A stretch of DNA of 64,000 nucleotides from Paenibacillus sp. An7 (GTDB lineage Bacteria > Bacillota > Bacilli > Paenibacillales > Paenibacillaceae), in NCBI RefSeq assembly GCF_009870785.1, contig NZ_WTWX01000002.1, positions 147,484 through 211,483 of the forward strand, in the 5' to 3' direction. Positions within the stretch are counted from its first letter, which is position 1, and every line of letters starts with the position of its first letter. The translations under genes and the position numbers were made by a program. Shown here piece after piece: positions 54,572 through 63,720 of the stretch. The notes below the pieces were generated by a model that saw only the letters and a program-made list of their open reading frames with translations, was not told the DNA's origin and did not search any database.

Positions 54572-55563
54572 TGGAACAGATCCGGATAGACTGCTTTCGC
54601 TACTTCTTTGAGTCCTTCCGTTACACGTGGACCTGGGCGACTAAGCAGATTATCATTAATCGAAATCACTTGTTCGTTCTTAATTGCCGTAATCTCATTC
54701 CAGCCATCCCGAGCTTTAATGATCTCATCAAGTGTTTTGTTATTCTCTACCACATCACTTCCATACAAAATGACATCAGGGTTTGCAGCAATGATATTTT
54801 CCTCACTGATTTCAAACCAGCCTTCTGCATCTCCAGCCACATTCACTCCGCCTGCAAGGGTAATGACTTCATCCATAAATTCACCTTTACCTACAGTCCA
54901 GCCTGGAGAAAACTCTACGTATACTTGTTTTTTCTGATCATCGGAAAGGGATGCTACTTTGTCTTGTACTTCTTTCACAACTGCTTTCATTTTTGCAATA
55001 ACTTCTTGCGCTTGTTCTTGATGATTTGTAATTTGACCGTATACTTCAATATTTTTCATTACATCTTCGATTGTTTTTGGATCTGTTTTGAAAATAACGA
55101 TGCCAAGATCGCGCAGTTTCTGCACTGCTGCCTCATCCATCGAAATACCTGTAAAGACAATATCCGGCTCAGCCGCAATGATTGCCTCTGCATTAGGTGT
55201 ATACAGGCTGCCCATCTTCGGCTTGTCCTTTACTTCTTCTGGGTAATCGTCATAGTCGGATACTCCCACAATTTGCTCGGCAAGTCCGATTGCGTATAGC
55301 GATTCGGTCTCAGCTGGCGATACAGACACGATTTTTTCAGGCGCCTTTTCAAAAGTAAACGACTCTCCTGTGGCATCCGTGATTGTCAGAGGATATACCG
55401 TCTCGAGACTAGCCTCTTCTTGGTTTTCTGCTCCAGTACCTTGCTCTGCTGTCTGACCTGTACCTTGTCCTTCTGATGGGGTCTCATTACCGCACGCTGC
55501 AAGCATGATTGCGAGCATGAGTGACATCAAAATGGATAAAAATCGACTATTCATTTTTTTCAT
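54568..55563 (-). CDS. btuF: corrinoid-binding lipoprotein BtuF
   Basis: A 331-residue periplasmic-binding-type lipoprotein. Signal peptide and lipobox IMLAACG (Cys near residue 24); then a charged linker and the class III binding fold (PEKIVSVSPAETESLYAIG, GVSDYDDYPEEV, EPDIVFTGISMDEA). GGGAG is 6 bases before ATG 55563; the longer frame to 55620 is leader sequence. It is the first gene after the cobalamin riboswitch, so its ligand is inferred to be a corrinoid. Confidence 0.9.
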   Translation of the reverse strand: MKKMNSRFLSILMSLMLAIMLAACGNETPSEGQGTGQTAEQGTGAENQEEASLETVYPLTITDATGESFTFEKAPEKIVSVSPAETESLYAIGLAEQIVGVSDYDDYPEEVKDKPKMGSLYTPNAEAIIAAEPDIVFTGISMDEAAVQKLRDLGIVIFKTDPKTIEDVMKNIEVYGQITNHQEQAQEVIAKMKAVVKEVQDKVASLSDDQKKQVYVEFSPGWTVGKGEFMDEVITLAGGVNVAGDAEGWFEISEENIIAANPDVILYGSDVVENNKTLDEIIKARDGWNEITAIKNEQVISINDNLLSRPGPRVTEGLKEVAKAVYPDLFQ

Positions 55564-55737
55564 TCTTCTCTCCCTCTCTTTATAAGTGAAGCCAACGACC
55601 TTATTAGGTATGAACACCAAACAACCCTGCTCCTATCATAAGAACAAGGTTACGTCTCGCTGCTGCTCCCTCTAATAGAAAGGCACAACAAATAAGCAAA
55701 ACGTATCCTTTCCTCGAAGGATTACACGTTTATCAAA

Positions 55738-55925
55738 GGGCAAGGCAGGTCTCCTGACTATCCAAGTTTGAAGTAACAGCTTGCCCCCTTCCCATTTCCT
55801 ATAGACGAAAACAGTGGATTCATAGCAGCTGTCCCTGGTATACAGTGGCGGGACCGTGCCGGATTTGCACCGGCTTCCCTTTTAACCAAAAGAATGAAAT
55901 GCTTATATTCTTCTGGACCTTGCTC
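55738..55925 (-). promoter_or_regulatory. cobalamin (B12) riboswitch
   Basis: On the minus strand, AAGCCGGTGCAAATCCGGCAC, GGTCCCGCCACTGT (containing the B12-box GCCACTG) and a long paired 3' arm (GGAGACCTGCCTTG near 55741) are the conserved elements of the adenosylcobalamin riboswitch. It lies about 175 bases upstream of btuF and will switch off btuFCD when cobalamin is plentiful. The rest of the leader (55564-55737) holds a short hairpin near 55705-55730. Confidence 0.92.
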
Positions 55926-56120
55926 AGTATGATCGACTTTTCATATGTACTCATATGAAGTCTTTATGTATTTTAGATGTTCATTTCAATTCGTATCAGG
56001 CCTTCACATCTTTTGCCATTATAGGGGAAAGCGGAATTTTCGACAACTATACTTTTCCTTTATATTCCAAAAAGATGGTTTAAATATAAGAGAATCAATT
56101 TCATAATACCTTTCGTAGCT

Positions 56121-56783
56121 TCAATCATCTATTTTTTGTGCCGAAAGCTCTCCGCCTGACAAAATAAAACGAAGTACAAGACATTCCCCCGGACGGGGCA
56201 TAAACGTATTAAACACTGCTCCATCAAGCCATTTAGCTGCCCATTGCCTGATCACTCCGCCATGAGTTACCACAAGCATCTTGGGTACTTCGTTATGATC
56301 ATCCATATCCTGATCTTTACTCCGTCTGGTCTTACATAAATAAGGTATGATCCGCTGTTCCGCAAACTCCTCTATTCTTTCGGAAAAGTGAGAAAACGTC
56401 TCTGCTCCTGGCGGGGTCACACCAAGAGGATCATCAATCCACTGACGATACTTCGGATCATGTTGGAGCATCTCATACGTCTGTCCTTCATATTCTCCAA
56501 AATGATATTCCCTAAGCCTTACGTCGAGGACGGCTCTATGAGCCTGTTCGGGGACGATAATATCCAGTGTCTCTGTACAGCGGGCAAGATCACTTACATA
56601 GATTTGATCAAACTGGATAAGCCTAAGGGATGTGCGAAGTCCTGCTAGCTCCTTCTTTGCTTCAGGAAGCAGCGGAAGATCGGTGTGCCCCAAATATCTT
56701 CTTTGCTGATTCCAGATTGTAAGGCCATGCCGGACTAAATAAACATCGACAGAAAACCTATTTCCATAAGACGTATTCACCAC
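56121..56783 (-). CDS. cobC: alpha-ribazole phosphatase (histidine phosphatase family)
   Basis: A 220-residue phosphatase with the phosphohistidine motif LVRHGLTIWNQQRRYLGHTDLPL and a later VVTHGGVIRQWAA. In this context it removes phosphate from alpha-ribazole-5'-phosphate or adenosylcobalamin phosphate; by sequence alone it could be a phosphoglycerate-mutase-like enzyme. GTG codons at 56783 and 56780 follow GGAG; the second overlaps the cbiB stop as GTGA. The ATG at 56816 would overlap cbiB by 40 bases. Confidence 0.85.
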   Translation of the reverse strand: MVNTSYGNRFSVDVYLVRHGLTIWNQQRRYLGHTDLPLLPEAKKELAGLRTSLRLIQFDQIYVSDLARCTETLDIIVPEQAHRAVLDVRLREYHFGEYEGQTYEMLQHDPKYRQWIDDPLGVTPPGAETFSHFSERIEEFAEQRIIPYLCKTRRSKDQDMDDHNEVPKMLVVTHGGVIRQWAAKWLDGAVFNTFMPRPGECLVLRFILSGGELSAQKIDD

Positions 56784-57754
56784 AGCCAACCGACTCCAGT
56801 AATCGACGTCAGCCATAATAAAAGCACCAGAAAGACTACGAATAGACTTGATGATGTATACATCATCGCAATCGTTGTCCGTATATGCCCCGCTTCCATC
56901 TCATGATAAGGTTCCCCCATATAAGCACGGAAAGAACGAACCCCGTGATAGACGTTATATCCTCCAAGCCGAATTCCAAGCGCACCGGCAACCGCGGATT
57001 CCGGATACCCGCCGTTAGGACTTGGATGCTTGCGTGCATCTCGCTTTACTGTGCGCACACTATTTTTCACATGAAGACCTAATACCCCAGCGGAAGCAAA
57101 TAGCAGAAGTGCTGTAATCCGTGCTGGGATAAAGTTTGCAATATCATCCAGTCTAGCAGAGGCCATACCCAGCGATTTATACTTTTCATTTTTATAACCG
57201 ACCATGGAGTCAAGTGTGTTTACCGCGCGGTAAGCCATCGCAAGAGGTGCTCCCCCAAGAAAAGCGAAAAACAGCGGAGAGATAATTGCATCTACAATAT
57301 TCTCGGCTACCGTTTCAACGGTACCTCGCACTACTTCAGAGGATTCCAGCTGTTTGGTATCCCTGCCTACAATCATACCAAGTGCAGCTCTTGCTTCTGG
57401 CAATTTGCCGGCTCTAAGATGTTTATATACTTCTATACCTGCATCTCGCAGTCCCTTGGTCGCGATCGTTGTCGCAATCAGCAGAATTTCTCCCGCTATC
57501 GCAAGCGCAGGATGAATATAGAACAGTAATTTTAGGAACGCCCAAGTCAGAACATACGCACCAGTCACAATTAATATGGGAAAAAGAAACCCTGCATAGC
57601 GCAGTCCTCGGTCTGTTGTCACTTTCCTGCGAATGATGTTTTCAAGGCCCGTAATCGCCTTTCCCATAGCAATAACCGGATGAGGAATCCACTTGGGGTC
57701 ACCGATGATAAGGTCCAGGGTGTAAGCTGCTAGAATAATCCACGCTCCAATCAC
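56777..57754 (-). CDS. cbiB: adenosylcobinamide-phosphate synthase CbiB/CobD
   Basis: A 325-residue membrane enzyme attaching aminopropanol (phosphate) to adenosylcobyric acid. LDLIIGDPKWIPHPVIAMGKAITGLE is diagnostic; TVETVAENIVDAIISPLFFA and VNTLDSMVGYKNEKY are conserved; about five hydrophobic segments. GGAGG is 8 bases before GTG 57754, which overlaps the cbiZ stop as GTGA; the longer ATG frame starts inside cbiZ. Confidence 0.93.
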   Translation of the reverse strand: MIGAWIILAAYTLDLIIGDPKWIPHPVIAMGKAITGLENIIRRKVTTDRGLRYAGFLFPILIVTGAYVLTWAFLKLLFYIHPALAIAGEILLIATTIATKGLRDAGIEVYKHLRAGKLPEARAALGMIVGRDTKQLESSEVVRGTVETVAENIVDAIISPLFFAFLGGAPLAMAYRAVNTLDSMVGYKNEKYKSLGMASARLDDIANFIPARITALLLFASAGVLGLHVKNSVRTVKRDARKHPSPNGGYPESAVAGALGIRLGGYNVYHGVRSFRAYMGEPYHEMEAGHIRTTIAMMYTSSSLFVVFLVLLLWLTSITGVGWLW

Positions 57755-58521
57755 GAGAACTGCCTCCTCTCTGCTGTATAACCTGAAGCACATAAACTTT
57801 CGATAACGGACTGATAGACAAGCCGCCCAATACAATCGCCGAGTCTAGTTGCCGTACCCGCATAGGCATGCGTTAGACTCGCCTCTGTTCCGTCCGCAGT
57901 AAGTCCGCTCGTTCCAATAACGATGGCATCTGTTGTTGTTCCCGTCGCAGATTGTCCATTTTCTGCATCTCTTACACCTAAATCCTGGAGAGCGGCAACT
58001 TTGGCTTCAACTGCCGTTTGCACTGCATTCACAAGTGCATATGGGGTTAATTTACCGGCAATGAACAGCATGATATTAATCGTACCCGGTGTATAACCGG
58101 CATTAAATACCGTCCGCTTGGACCCTGCTCTTGCTCCATTCGATACCCCTGCGGTGGTACAGCATAATAAGACTGCTCCATCGGTCTCGTCTTCCATAAT
58201 AGAAGCATGTTCTAATTTCACTGCAGTTAACAAACCTGCCGTCTGCTGAGCTGGATATCCCCATTTTTCAAGCAATTCTTGAATATCTCTCACAGGGTCA
58301 CTCGAATCATAATGACGATCCACGTATATATTTACAGCACGGCTAAGACGGTTCATACCGCCCCCATAAATACTGCTGGAGATTGTATCCAGCATCTGAG
58401 GGGATGTTAGCAATAGATGCCGTTCATATCTGGATATGGTCATCCCTGGCCAATGTCTTGATGAATACAAGAATGGTAAATCTTCCGATTCCGAATTCGT
58501 ATGTAAGAATGGCGTCGCCAT
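57751..58521 (-). CDS. cbiZ: adenosylcobinamide amidohydrolase CbiZ
   Basis: A 256-residue enzyme that cleaves the aminopropanol arm of (pseudo)cobalamin or cobinamide to give cobyric acid, so that foreign corrinoids can be remodelled. TSPQMLDTISSSIYGGGM, VLLCCTTAGVSNGARAGS and PGTINIMLFIAGKLTPYALVNAVQTAVEAK are the CbiZ hallmarks. Directly coupled to cobD (TAATG) and cbiB (GTGA). Confidence 0.93.
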   Translation of the reverse strand: MATPFLHTNSESEDLPFLYSSRHWPGMTISRYERHLLLTSPQMLDTISSSIYGGGMNRLSRAVNIYVDRHYDSSDPVRDIQELLEKWGYPAQQTAGLLTAVKLEHASIMEDETDGAVLLCCTTAGVSNGARAGSKRTVFNAGYTPGTINIMLFIAGKLTPYALVNAVQTAVEAKVAALQDLGVRDAENGQSATGTTTDAIVIGTSGLTADGTEASLTHAYAGTATRLGDCIGRLVYQSVIESLCASGYTAERRQFS

Positions 58522-59618
58522 TACTTTGCTCCCTCCATGATCTGCCCAAATGTCTCTAAAAACTGTATATTTTGTTCTGTACCCTTCACCGCAATACGAA
58601 AAGCATGCTCAGTAAGCCCGGGATACATCGCGCAGCTGCGAATCAGTATTCCTTTTCGTCCCATCGCATCCTGCAGTGCAGCAGCGGTCCAAAGAGAGCT
58701 TCCCTCCGCGAGCAGATAATTCGCTTCTCCTGGATATACAGTAAACCCATATTTTCTAAGACCCTCGGTAAGTCTTTTTCTCTCCGCTGTAATCAGCGAT
58801 ATCGTATCCTTCTCATAGGAAGAATGTGCCTGAAGACAAGCTTCCCCTGCAAGCAGGGCAAGACCATTCACACTCCAGGTCACCTGCTTCTGCCCCATGG
58901 AACGAATGAGGTCAGGACATGCCAGCGCATAACCAAGTCTGAGACCAGGAATGGCATAAAATTTGGTCATCGAACGAATGATGATGACTTCTGGATATTT
59001 TTCTAATGATGGTGCAAGTGAATTGCGGTCTTCCTCCGGGATAAAATCAATAAAAGCTTCATCAATAACCAGCTTCGTCTTTGTTAGATGCGCCTTCTTC
59101 GCCAGCGTCTCAAGATCCATCAGTGAATACTGAACCCCGTTTGGATTATTCGGCTGACCAATAAATAGAACCTGTACCCTTTCCATCAGTGCTGCAATAT
59201 CGTTTACGTCTGCTCGGTATCCATTGTCCTGCCGGCCATACACAGAATCGACTTTGGCACCAAACTGAAGAGCAAGTGAGCGGTATTCAGAGAAACCCGG
59301 CTCAATTGTTCCAACTGTCTGCGGTGACAATGCCATAAGCATAAGGGCCATACATTCCGCCGCACCATTCCCGATAAGAATATGGTCTTCTTCCAGCTTT
59401 ACTTGTTCAGATAATCTCCGTTTTAGCGCCCGGTGTCCTGGATCGGGGTAACGAATAATTTCTTTCCAACCTTTTTTCAGTGCCTCCATTACTTCCTCAG
59501 GTGGTCCAAGGGGATTAATATTTGCGCTATAATCAAGAAAGTCAGCAGCACTCTTTCCGTACTTAAGTGCAGCCGTTTCTACATCCCCGCCATGTCCATA
59601 GATTTCAATCAAAGTCAT
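58521..59618 (-). CDS. cobD: threonine-phosphate decarboxylase
   Basis: A 365-residue PLP enzyme making (R)-1-amino-2-propanol phosphate from L-threonine phosphate. YGHGGDVETAALKYG opens it; DYSANINPLGPP, GNGAAE, QPNNPNGVQY, and the PLP Lys in RSMTKFYAIPGLRLGYA are clear. It resembles histidinol-phosphate aminotransferase, but the genome context points to CobD. First gene of the minus-strand cobalamin run; the 208-base gap to lplA holds its promoter. Confidence 0.9.
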   Translation of the reverse strand: MTLIEIYGHGGDVETAALKYGKSAADFLDYSANINPLGPPEEVMEALKKGWKEIIRYPDPGHRALKRRLSEQVKLEEDHILIGNGAAECMALMLMALSPQTVGTIEPGFSEYRSLALQFGAKVDSVYGRQDNGYRADVNDIAALMERVQVLFIGQPNNPNGVQYSLMDLETLAKKAHLTKTKLVIDEAFIDFIPEEDRNSLAPSLEKYPEVIIIRSMTKFYAIPGLRLGYALACPDLIRSMGQKQVTWSVNGLALLAGEACLQAHSSYEKDTISLITAERKRLTEGLRKYGFTVYPGEANYLLAEGSSLWTAAALQDAMGRKGILIRSCAMYPGLTEHAFRIAVKGTEQNIQFLETFGQIMEGAK

Positions 59619-59826
59619 GTCCTTCCTCTCTTTGCTGCATTACAGCATCACGTACCCATTATGATGGCAGAATTTAGATAGCGTCAATGGGATTTCCCTT
59701 TTGTATCGTTTGCGTTCTTGGTTTACAATAAGAGGTGAGTCTTCTTGTTTTCATCAGAATTGTTCGGGGCGTGTCCCGCTTATGATTCTTGAATACATAT
59801 TTTATAAGGTATCGGAGGAAATCACC

Positions 59827-60828
59827 ATGTTGTTTATTGACAATCAAGGCATTACAGATCCCCGGATTAACCTCGCTATCGAGGAATATGCCCTTAAGCA
59901 CTTGTCTTTGGACGAGAGTTACTTGCTGTTCTATATCAACGCTCCCTCTATTATCATTGGGAAACATCAGAACACCATTGAAGAAATTAACCAAGAGTAT
60001 GTACAGCAGAATGCAATCACTGTCGTGCGCAGACTTTCTGGCGGCGGTGCCGTTTATCATGATTTAGGCAATCTGAACTTCAGCTTTATTACAAAAGATG
60101 ACGGTAATTCGTTCCACAACTTCCGTAAGTTTACCCAGCCTGTGGTTGAAGCACTCCATCATCTTGGAGTAAATGCAGAACTTACGGGACGTAATGATCT
60201 TCAAGTCGGCGAACAAAAAATTTCAGGTAATGCCCAGTTTGCAACTCGCGGCCGGATGTTCAGCCATGGTACGCTCATGTTCGATCTAAACCTCGAGGAT
60301 GTACAAGCTTCATTAAAAGTGAATCCTGAGAAGTTCAAATCGAAGAGCACCAAATCTGTACGCAGCCGTGTAACGAATATCCGCTCTTTAATGGATAAAG
60401 ACATGACTATTGTGGAATTCCGCGAAGAACTTCTTCGTCATATCTTTGGCATGGAAGCAAGTGAAGTTCCTCAGTATCATCTGACAGAAGAAGATTGGAA
60501 GAAGATCCACGAAATTTCTAAAGAACGTTACCAGAACTGGGATTGGAACTATGGACAGTCACCGGAAAGTAATGTAAAACACTCGAAGAAATTCCCTGTC
60601 GGTATTATTGATCTTCGTATGAATATCAAAGAAGGCCGAATCGATGATATTAAAATCTATGGTGATTTCTTTGGTGTAGGAGATGTCGCTGATATTGAAA
60701 ACTTGCTTCGCGGCAAACGTTATGAGGATGCAGAAGTTAGAGAAGCGCTGAAAGACGTTGATGTAAAGCATTATTTTGGCAATCTCGAGATGGAAGACTT
60801 TATCGGTCTTGTCTTTCTTGAGGAGTAG
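59827..60828 (+). CDS. lplA: lipoate-protein ligase
   Basis: A 333-residue enzyme attaching free lipoate to E2 and GcvH proteins. MLFIDNQGITDPRINLAIEEY, FYINAPSIIIGKHQNT, VVRRLSGGGAVYHDLGNLNFSFI (the RRxSGGGAVYHD signature) and KISGNAQ identify LplJ/LplA; the C-terminal accessory domain is present. GGAGG is 8 bases before ATG 59827; an open frame further upstream is not coding. Confidence 0.93.
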   Translation: MLFIDNQGITDPRINLAIEEYALKHLSLDESYLLFYINAPSIIIGKHQNTIEEINQEYVQQNAITVVRRLSGGGAVYHDLGNLNFSFITKDDGNSFHNFRKFTQPVVEALHHLGVNAELTGRNDLQVGEQKISGNAQFATRGRMFSHGTLMFDLNLEDVQASLKVNPEKFKSKSTKSVRSRVTNIRSLMDKDMTIVEFREELLRHIFGMEASEVPQYHLTEEDWKKIHEISKERYQNWDWNYGQSPESNVKHSKKFPVGIIDLRMNIKEGRIDDIKIYGDFFGVGDVADIENLLRGKRYEDAEVREALKDVDVKHYFGNLEMEDFIGLVFLEE

Positions 60829-60898
60829 CATTGCCCTTTAGAGTTATTATGCACTAATAAAGCACTAATCATAGAATAAGATATAGAGGAGAGAAACC

Positions 60899-61699
60899 AT
60901 GACTTACAAACTAATCGCAATCGATATTGATGACACCCTGATTAATGACGACAAAGAAGTAACCCCTGCAACACAAAGTGCACTCGAAGCAGCTGTAGCC
61001 AAAGACGTAGTTGTTACCCTTGCAACCGGTCGTGCTTATGCTTCTGCTCAAGCCATTGCTAGACAAACGGGACTCAACGTTCCCATCATTACGTATCAAG
61101 GTGCGCTCATCAAGAACCTGATGGATGAAGAAGTTCTTTACGAACGTTATGTTCCCCAAGATGCAGCTCGCAAGCTTTACGAGTTCTGTCTTGAACGGAA
61201 TCTGCACCTTCAAACTTATATTGACGACAAGCTGTATTCTCGTGAAGAGAATCAGAAGCTGATTGACTACTGCAAGCTGAACAAGACTCCTTATTATATT
61301 GAACCTGATTTCATGAAAATGATTGAGCAGCCTGCACCGAAACTGCTCATTATCGATACACCGGAACTGCTGGATGAAATCGCACCACAGCTTCGTGAGC
61401 TGCTCGGCAGCGAGGTTCATATTACCAAATCCAAACCGCATTTCCTTGAAATCATGCATCATGAAGGTACCAAAGGCCATGCGCTGACTTTCCTTTCAAA
61501 CCATTTTGGTGTGGATCTTAAAGATACCATTGCCGTAGGTGATTCCTGGAATGACCATGAAATGCTCGAAGCTGCTGGTCTAGGTGTAGCTATGGGTAAT
61601 GCCATTCCTGCACTGAAAGAAATTGCTGACTATGTTACGCTGAGTAACAACGAAGACGGAATCAAGCACGTCATTGAGAAATTTGTTCTGAATGCCTAA
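60899..61699 (+). CDS. Cof-type HAD phosphatase (YidA-like)
   Basis: A 266-residue HAD hydrolase of the Cof/IIB type. AIDIDDTLINDDKEVTPAT has the nucleophile Asp motif DxDDT; LATGRAY, the cap domain, KGHALTFLSNHFGVD (Lys) and VGDSWNDHEMLEAAGLGVAMGNA (third and fourth motifs) follow. It dephosphorylates sugar phosphates or similar; substrate unknown. GAGGAGAG precedes the ATG. Confidence 0.9.
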   Translation: MTYKLIAIDIDDTLINDDKEVTPATQSALEAAVAKDVVVTLATGRAYASAQAIARQTGLNVPIITYQGALIKNLMDEEVLYERYVPQDAARKLYEFCLERNLHLQTYIDDKLYSREENQKLIDYCKLNKTPYYIEPDFMKMIEQPAPKLLIIDTPELLDEIAPQLRELLGSEVHITKSKPHFLEIMHHEGTKGHALTFLSNHFGVDLKDTIAVGDSWNDHEMLEAAGLGVAMGNAIPALKEIADYVTLSNNEDGIKHVIEKFVLNA

Positions 61700-61715
61700 G
61701 CTCCTCTAACCTAAA

Positions 61716-61750
61716 GTAGCCCCGGAACCGATTTGGTTTCGGGGTTATTT
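61716..61750 (+). terminator. terminator after the HAD phosphatase gene
   Basis: agccccggaacc / ggtttcggggtt with a short loop and T tail. Confidence 0.8.
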
Positions 61751-61861
61751 GTGGTATGGACAGATATAGAGCACTGTTTCACTTGTAAAAATATACCTTT
61801 CAAGTATAGTAAAGGAATACGTTATGTACCCGTTAATACACAAAATCAGGGGGCTATCTAT

Positions 61862-61978
61862 TTGGAATCAGGACTGCTTATTGGACTTGTTGTCGTCGTG
61901 TCTGCGCTTTTGATGTACTCCTTCTTCTATACAATCAAGAAAGGTTATTCAAAAAAGTGGGATGAAGAAGACTCCTAA
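61862..61978 (+). CDS. small single-pass membrane protein
   Basis: A 38-residue protein: hydrophobic SGLLIGLVVVVSALLMYSFFY, then KKGYSKKWDEEDS. GGGGG stands 8 bases before TTG 61862. The frame is open to 61733 but covers the previous gene's terminator, so the short form is preferred. Unknown function; a terminator follows directly. Confidence 0.6.
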   Translation: MESGLLIGLVVVVSALLMYSFFYTIKKGYSKKWDEEDS

Positions 61979-61980
61979 TC

Positions 61981-62038
61981 TAAAAAAGGGCATAAAATAA
62001 GGATTGAAATTTCATTCTCCCATCTTATGCCCTTTCTT
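61981..62038. terminator. bidirectional terminator
   Basis: aaaaaagggcataa...ttatgccctttctttt between convergent genes; arms 12 bp. Confidence 0.8.
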
Positions 62039-62668
62039 TTATTTTTCCGTTAATTTTTCTTTAATTCGAAGAAACTCAGACTTGATCCGTTCTTTCATTT
62101 CCTCTGCCTTTTCTTGTATGTCTTCTACTCGCTCTTTTCTTTTCCGTTCTTCCTCCTCACGAGCTAATTCTTCTTCCATCTCTTTTGCTTTTTTCATCTC
62201 ATGTTCCATCATTGATACTTCTTTTCGGTACACAAAGGTAGGATCATACTGCTGAAGAAAGTAATTAAAAGCGACTTCATTGTTTTCTTTTATATTGGCA
62301 ACAAAAGCAGTTTCCCCGTTATATAGTTCAGCCACTGTTCGCTCAATCAGGCTAAATCCTTCCTTGTGACGGTTAATGACTTTGCTCGCCCCAATCATCG
62401 AACCAATGCTTCCGCCAAGCAGAATACCAATGGGTCCGCCCAAAATTCCAATCAAAGAACCAATTAGACTGCTTTTTAACGCCGAAGTGTCTGCTTCACT
62501 TGGTGAGCTAAACCCATCTTTAAAAACGATTTTCCCATTTTCCTTCTGAATGACAGCTGCATCTAAAATTTGATATTGCTCATGACTTTTTGATTTGGAT
62601 TCAGATAGAACTTGGTAAGCCTTGCTGTCATCATTGAACACGGCAACGACAATATTATTTTCTTCCAC
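62039..62668 (-). CDS. DUF1269-like glycine-zipper protein with charged coiled-coil tail
   Basis: A 209-residue protein. The N-terminal VAVFNDDSKAYQVL ... DAAVIQKENGKIVFKDG domain and the Gly-rich stretch SLIGILGGPIGILLGGSIGSMIGAS resemble DUF1269-type proteins that insert into membranes. Residues about 150-209 are a highly charged coiled coil (KEMEEELAREEEERKRKERVEDI). The function is unknown; stress-related roles are assumed for relatives. The ATG has GAGAGGG upstream. Confidence 0.65.
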   Translation of the reverse strand: MEENNIVVAVFNDDSKAYQVLSESKSKSHEQYQILDAAVIQKENGKIVFKDGFSSPSEADTSALKSSLIGSLIGILGGPIGILLGGSIGSMIGASKVINRHKEGFSLIERTVAELYNGETAFVANIKENNEVAFNYFLQQYDPTFVYRKEVSMMEHEMKKAKEMEEELAREEEERKRKERVEDIQEKAEEMKERIKSEFLRIKEKLTEK

Positions 62669-62879
62669 TTGTATTAACCCTCTCTTCTATGTATTTCTTC
62701 ATTTACTTTAAATTAACTCAAATCCTCTAATTTTATTCGTGATGCAAAAAAACAACGGATTCGATCAGCTGTCTTTTTATCTATGAATTGAGTCCTCAGC
62801 TTTCCCTATTTAGTAGCTTATTGTTAATCTTTTCTATACTATTCTTGTAAAAGCAATTTCGATAGTAGGAGAGATTTAT

Positions 62880-63488
62880 ATGGATATCGGTTATGCCGCC
62901 AATGAGCAGATTAGAATAAATCATATAGTGGATGATTTCGAATTTGGAATAGATGAGGAAATTAAATATGTAATCACTCTATCCAGTCCTGGAGCAGGAA
63001 AATTTAGAATCAAACAGTTTGCAGAATGGATAGATAACTTAAATGAGTTTCCTGTCTATTATTGCGTAATCTATGATAAGGTATTTCATCCTATGTTTTT
63101 AGAATTATGCACACTATCTTATGAAGTTACAAAAATCGAAAATTCTAAACGTAAACATTTGTACAGCGTAGTAAAGGCAGATAATAAAGAAGAATTATGT
63201 ACAATTGCAGAATTGATTGAGGTATTTTCTATGTCATCGAATGATTTAAGCATTCTCAGCACAAAAATAAATCCTTGCCGGGTTGGACAAGTTGGGGATC
63301 ATGGAGAGTTTGATATTATTATTCTTGGTGATATACAAGATGCCAGCGTTTTTCACATTGGCCATGATGGAGAAACAATCTATCTACTATCGAATAATAA
63401 GAAATATTCAACACTTGAAGAAGCTATGTTAAAAATGCCTGAAGCTATGCTAAATAAGATTGAGGTAGTTGAATATGGCGGGGATTAA
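62880..63488 (+). CDS. hypothetical protein
   Basis: A 202-residue soluble protein without a family that I recognise. The first part has FGIDEEIKYVITLSSPG and FRIKQFAEWIDNLNEFPVYYCVI; the end has EFDIIILGDIQDASVFHIGHDGETIYLL, strand-rich. AGGAGAG precedes ATG 62880. The region has a lower GC content than its neighbours, and the next gene also is unknown; this could be another accessory stretch. Confidence 0.6.
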   Translation: MDIGYAANEQIRINHIVDDFEFGIDEEIKYVITLSSPGAGKFRIKQFAEWIDNLNEFPVYYCVIYDKVFHPMFLELCTLSYEVTKIENSKRKHLYSVVKADNKEELCTIAELIEVFSMSSNDLSILSTKINPCRVGQVGDHGEFDIIILGDIQDASVFHIGHDGETIYLLSNNKKYSTLEEAMLKMPEAMLNKIEVVEYGGD

Positions 63489-63720
63489 AATTGAAGCATA
63501 GGATTATAAAAAGTGACTAGAGACAAGAATTTGCAGACGTGGATTAGGTAAGAGTAAATTCCAACAGCGATGAGAAGAAATGAAGCAAGATTTAATAAAC
63601 TAAAGGCTCTGTAAGATTTATTATTTAATAACTCTTTGCGGGTCGCTTCAAGAAAGCATGAGTGTCTCTTTTCTAATACCAATTTAATCCATATAATGTA
63701 CAGCAAGAGGTGTTGTACTT

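Noticed and set aside
54571..55299. A 242-codon plus-strand frame opposite btuF.
   Set aside because: Antisense shadow of the btuF gene, with Cys/Phe/Ile-rich composition and no binding site.
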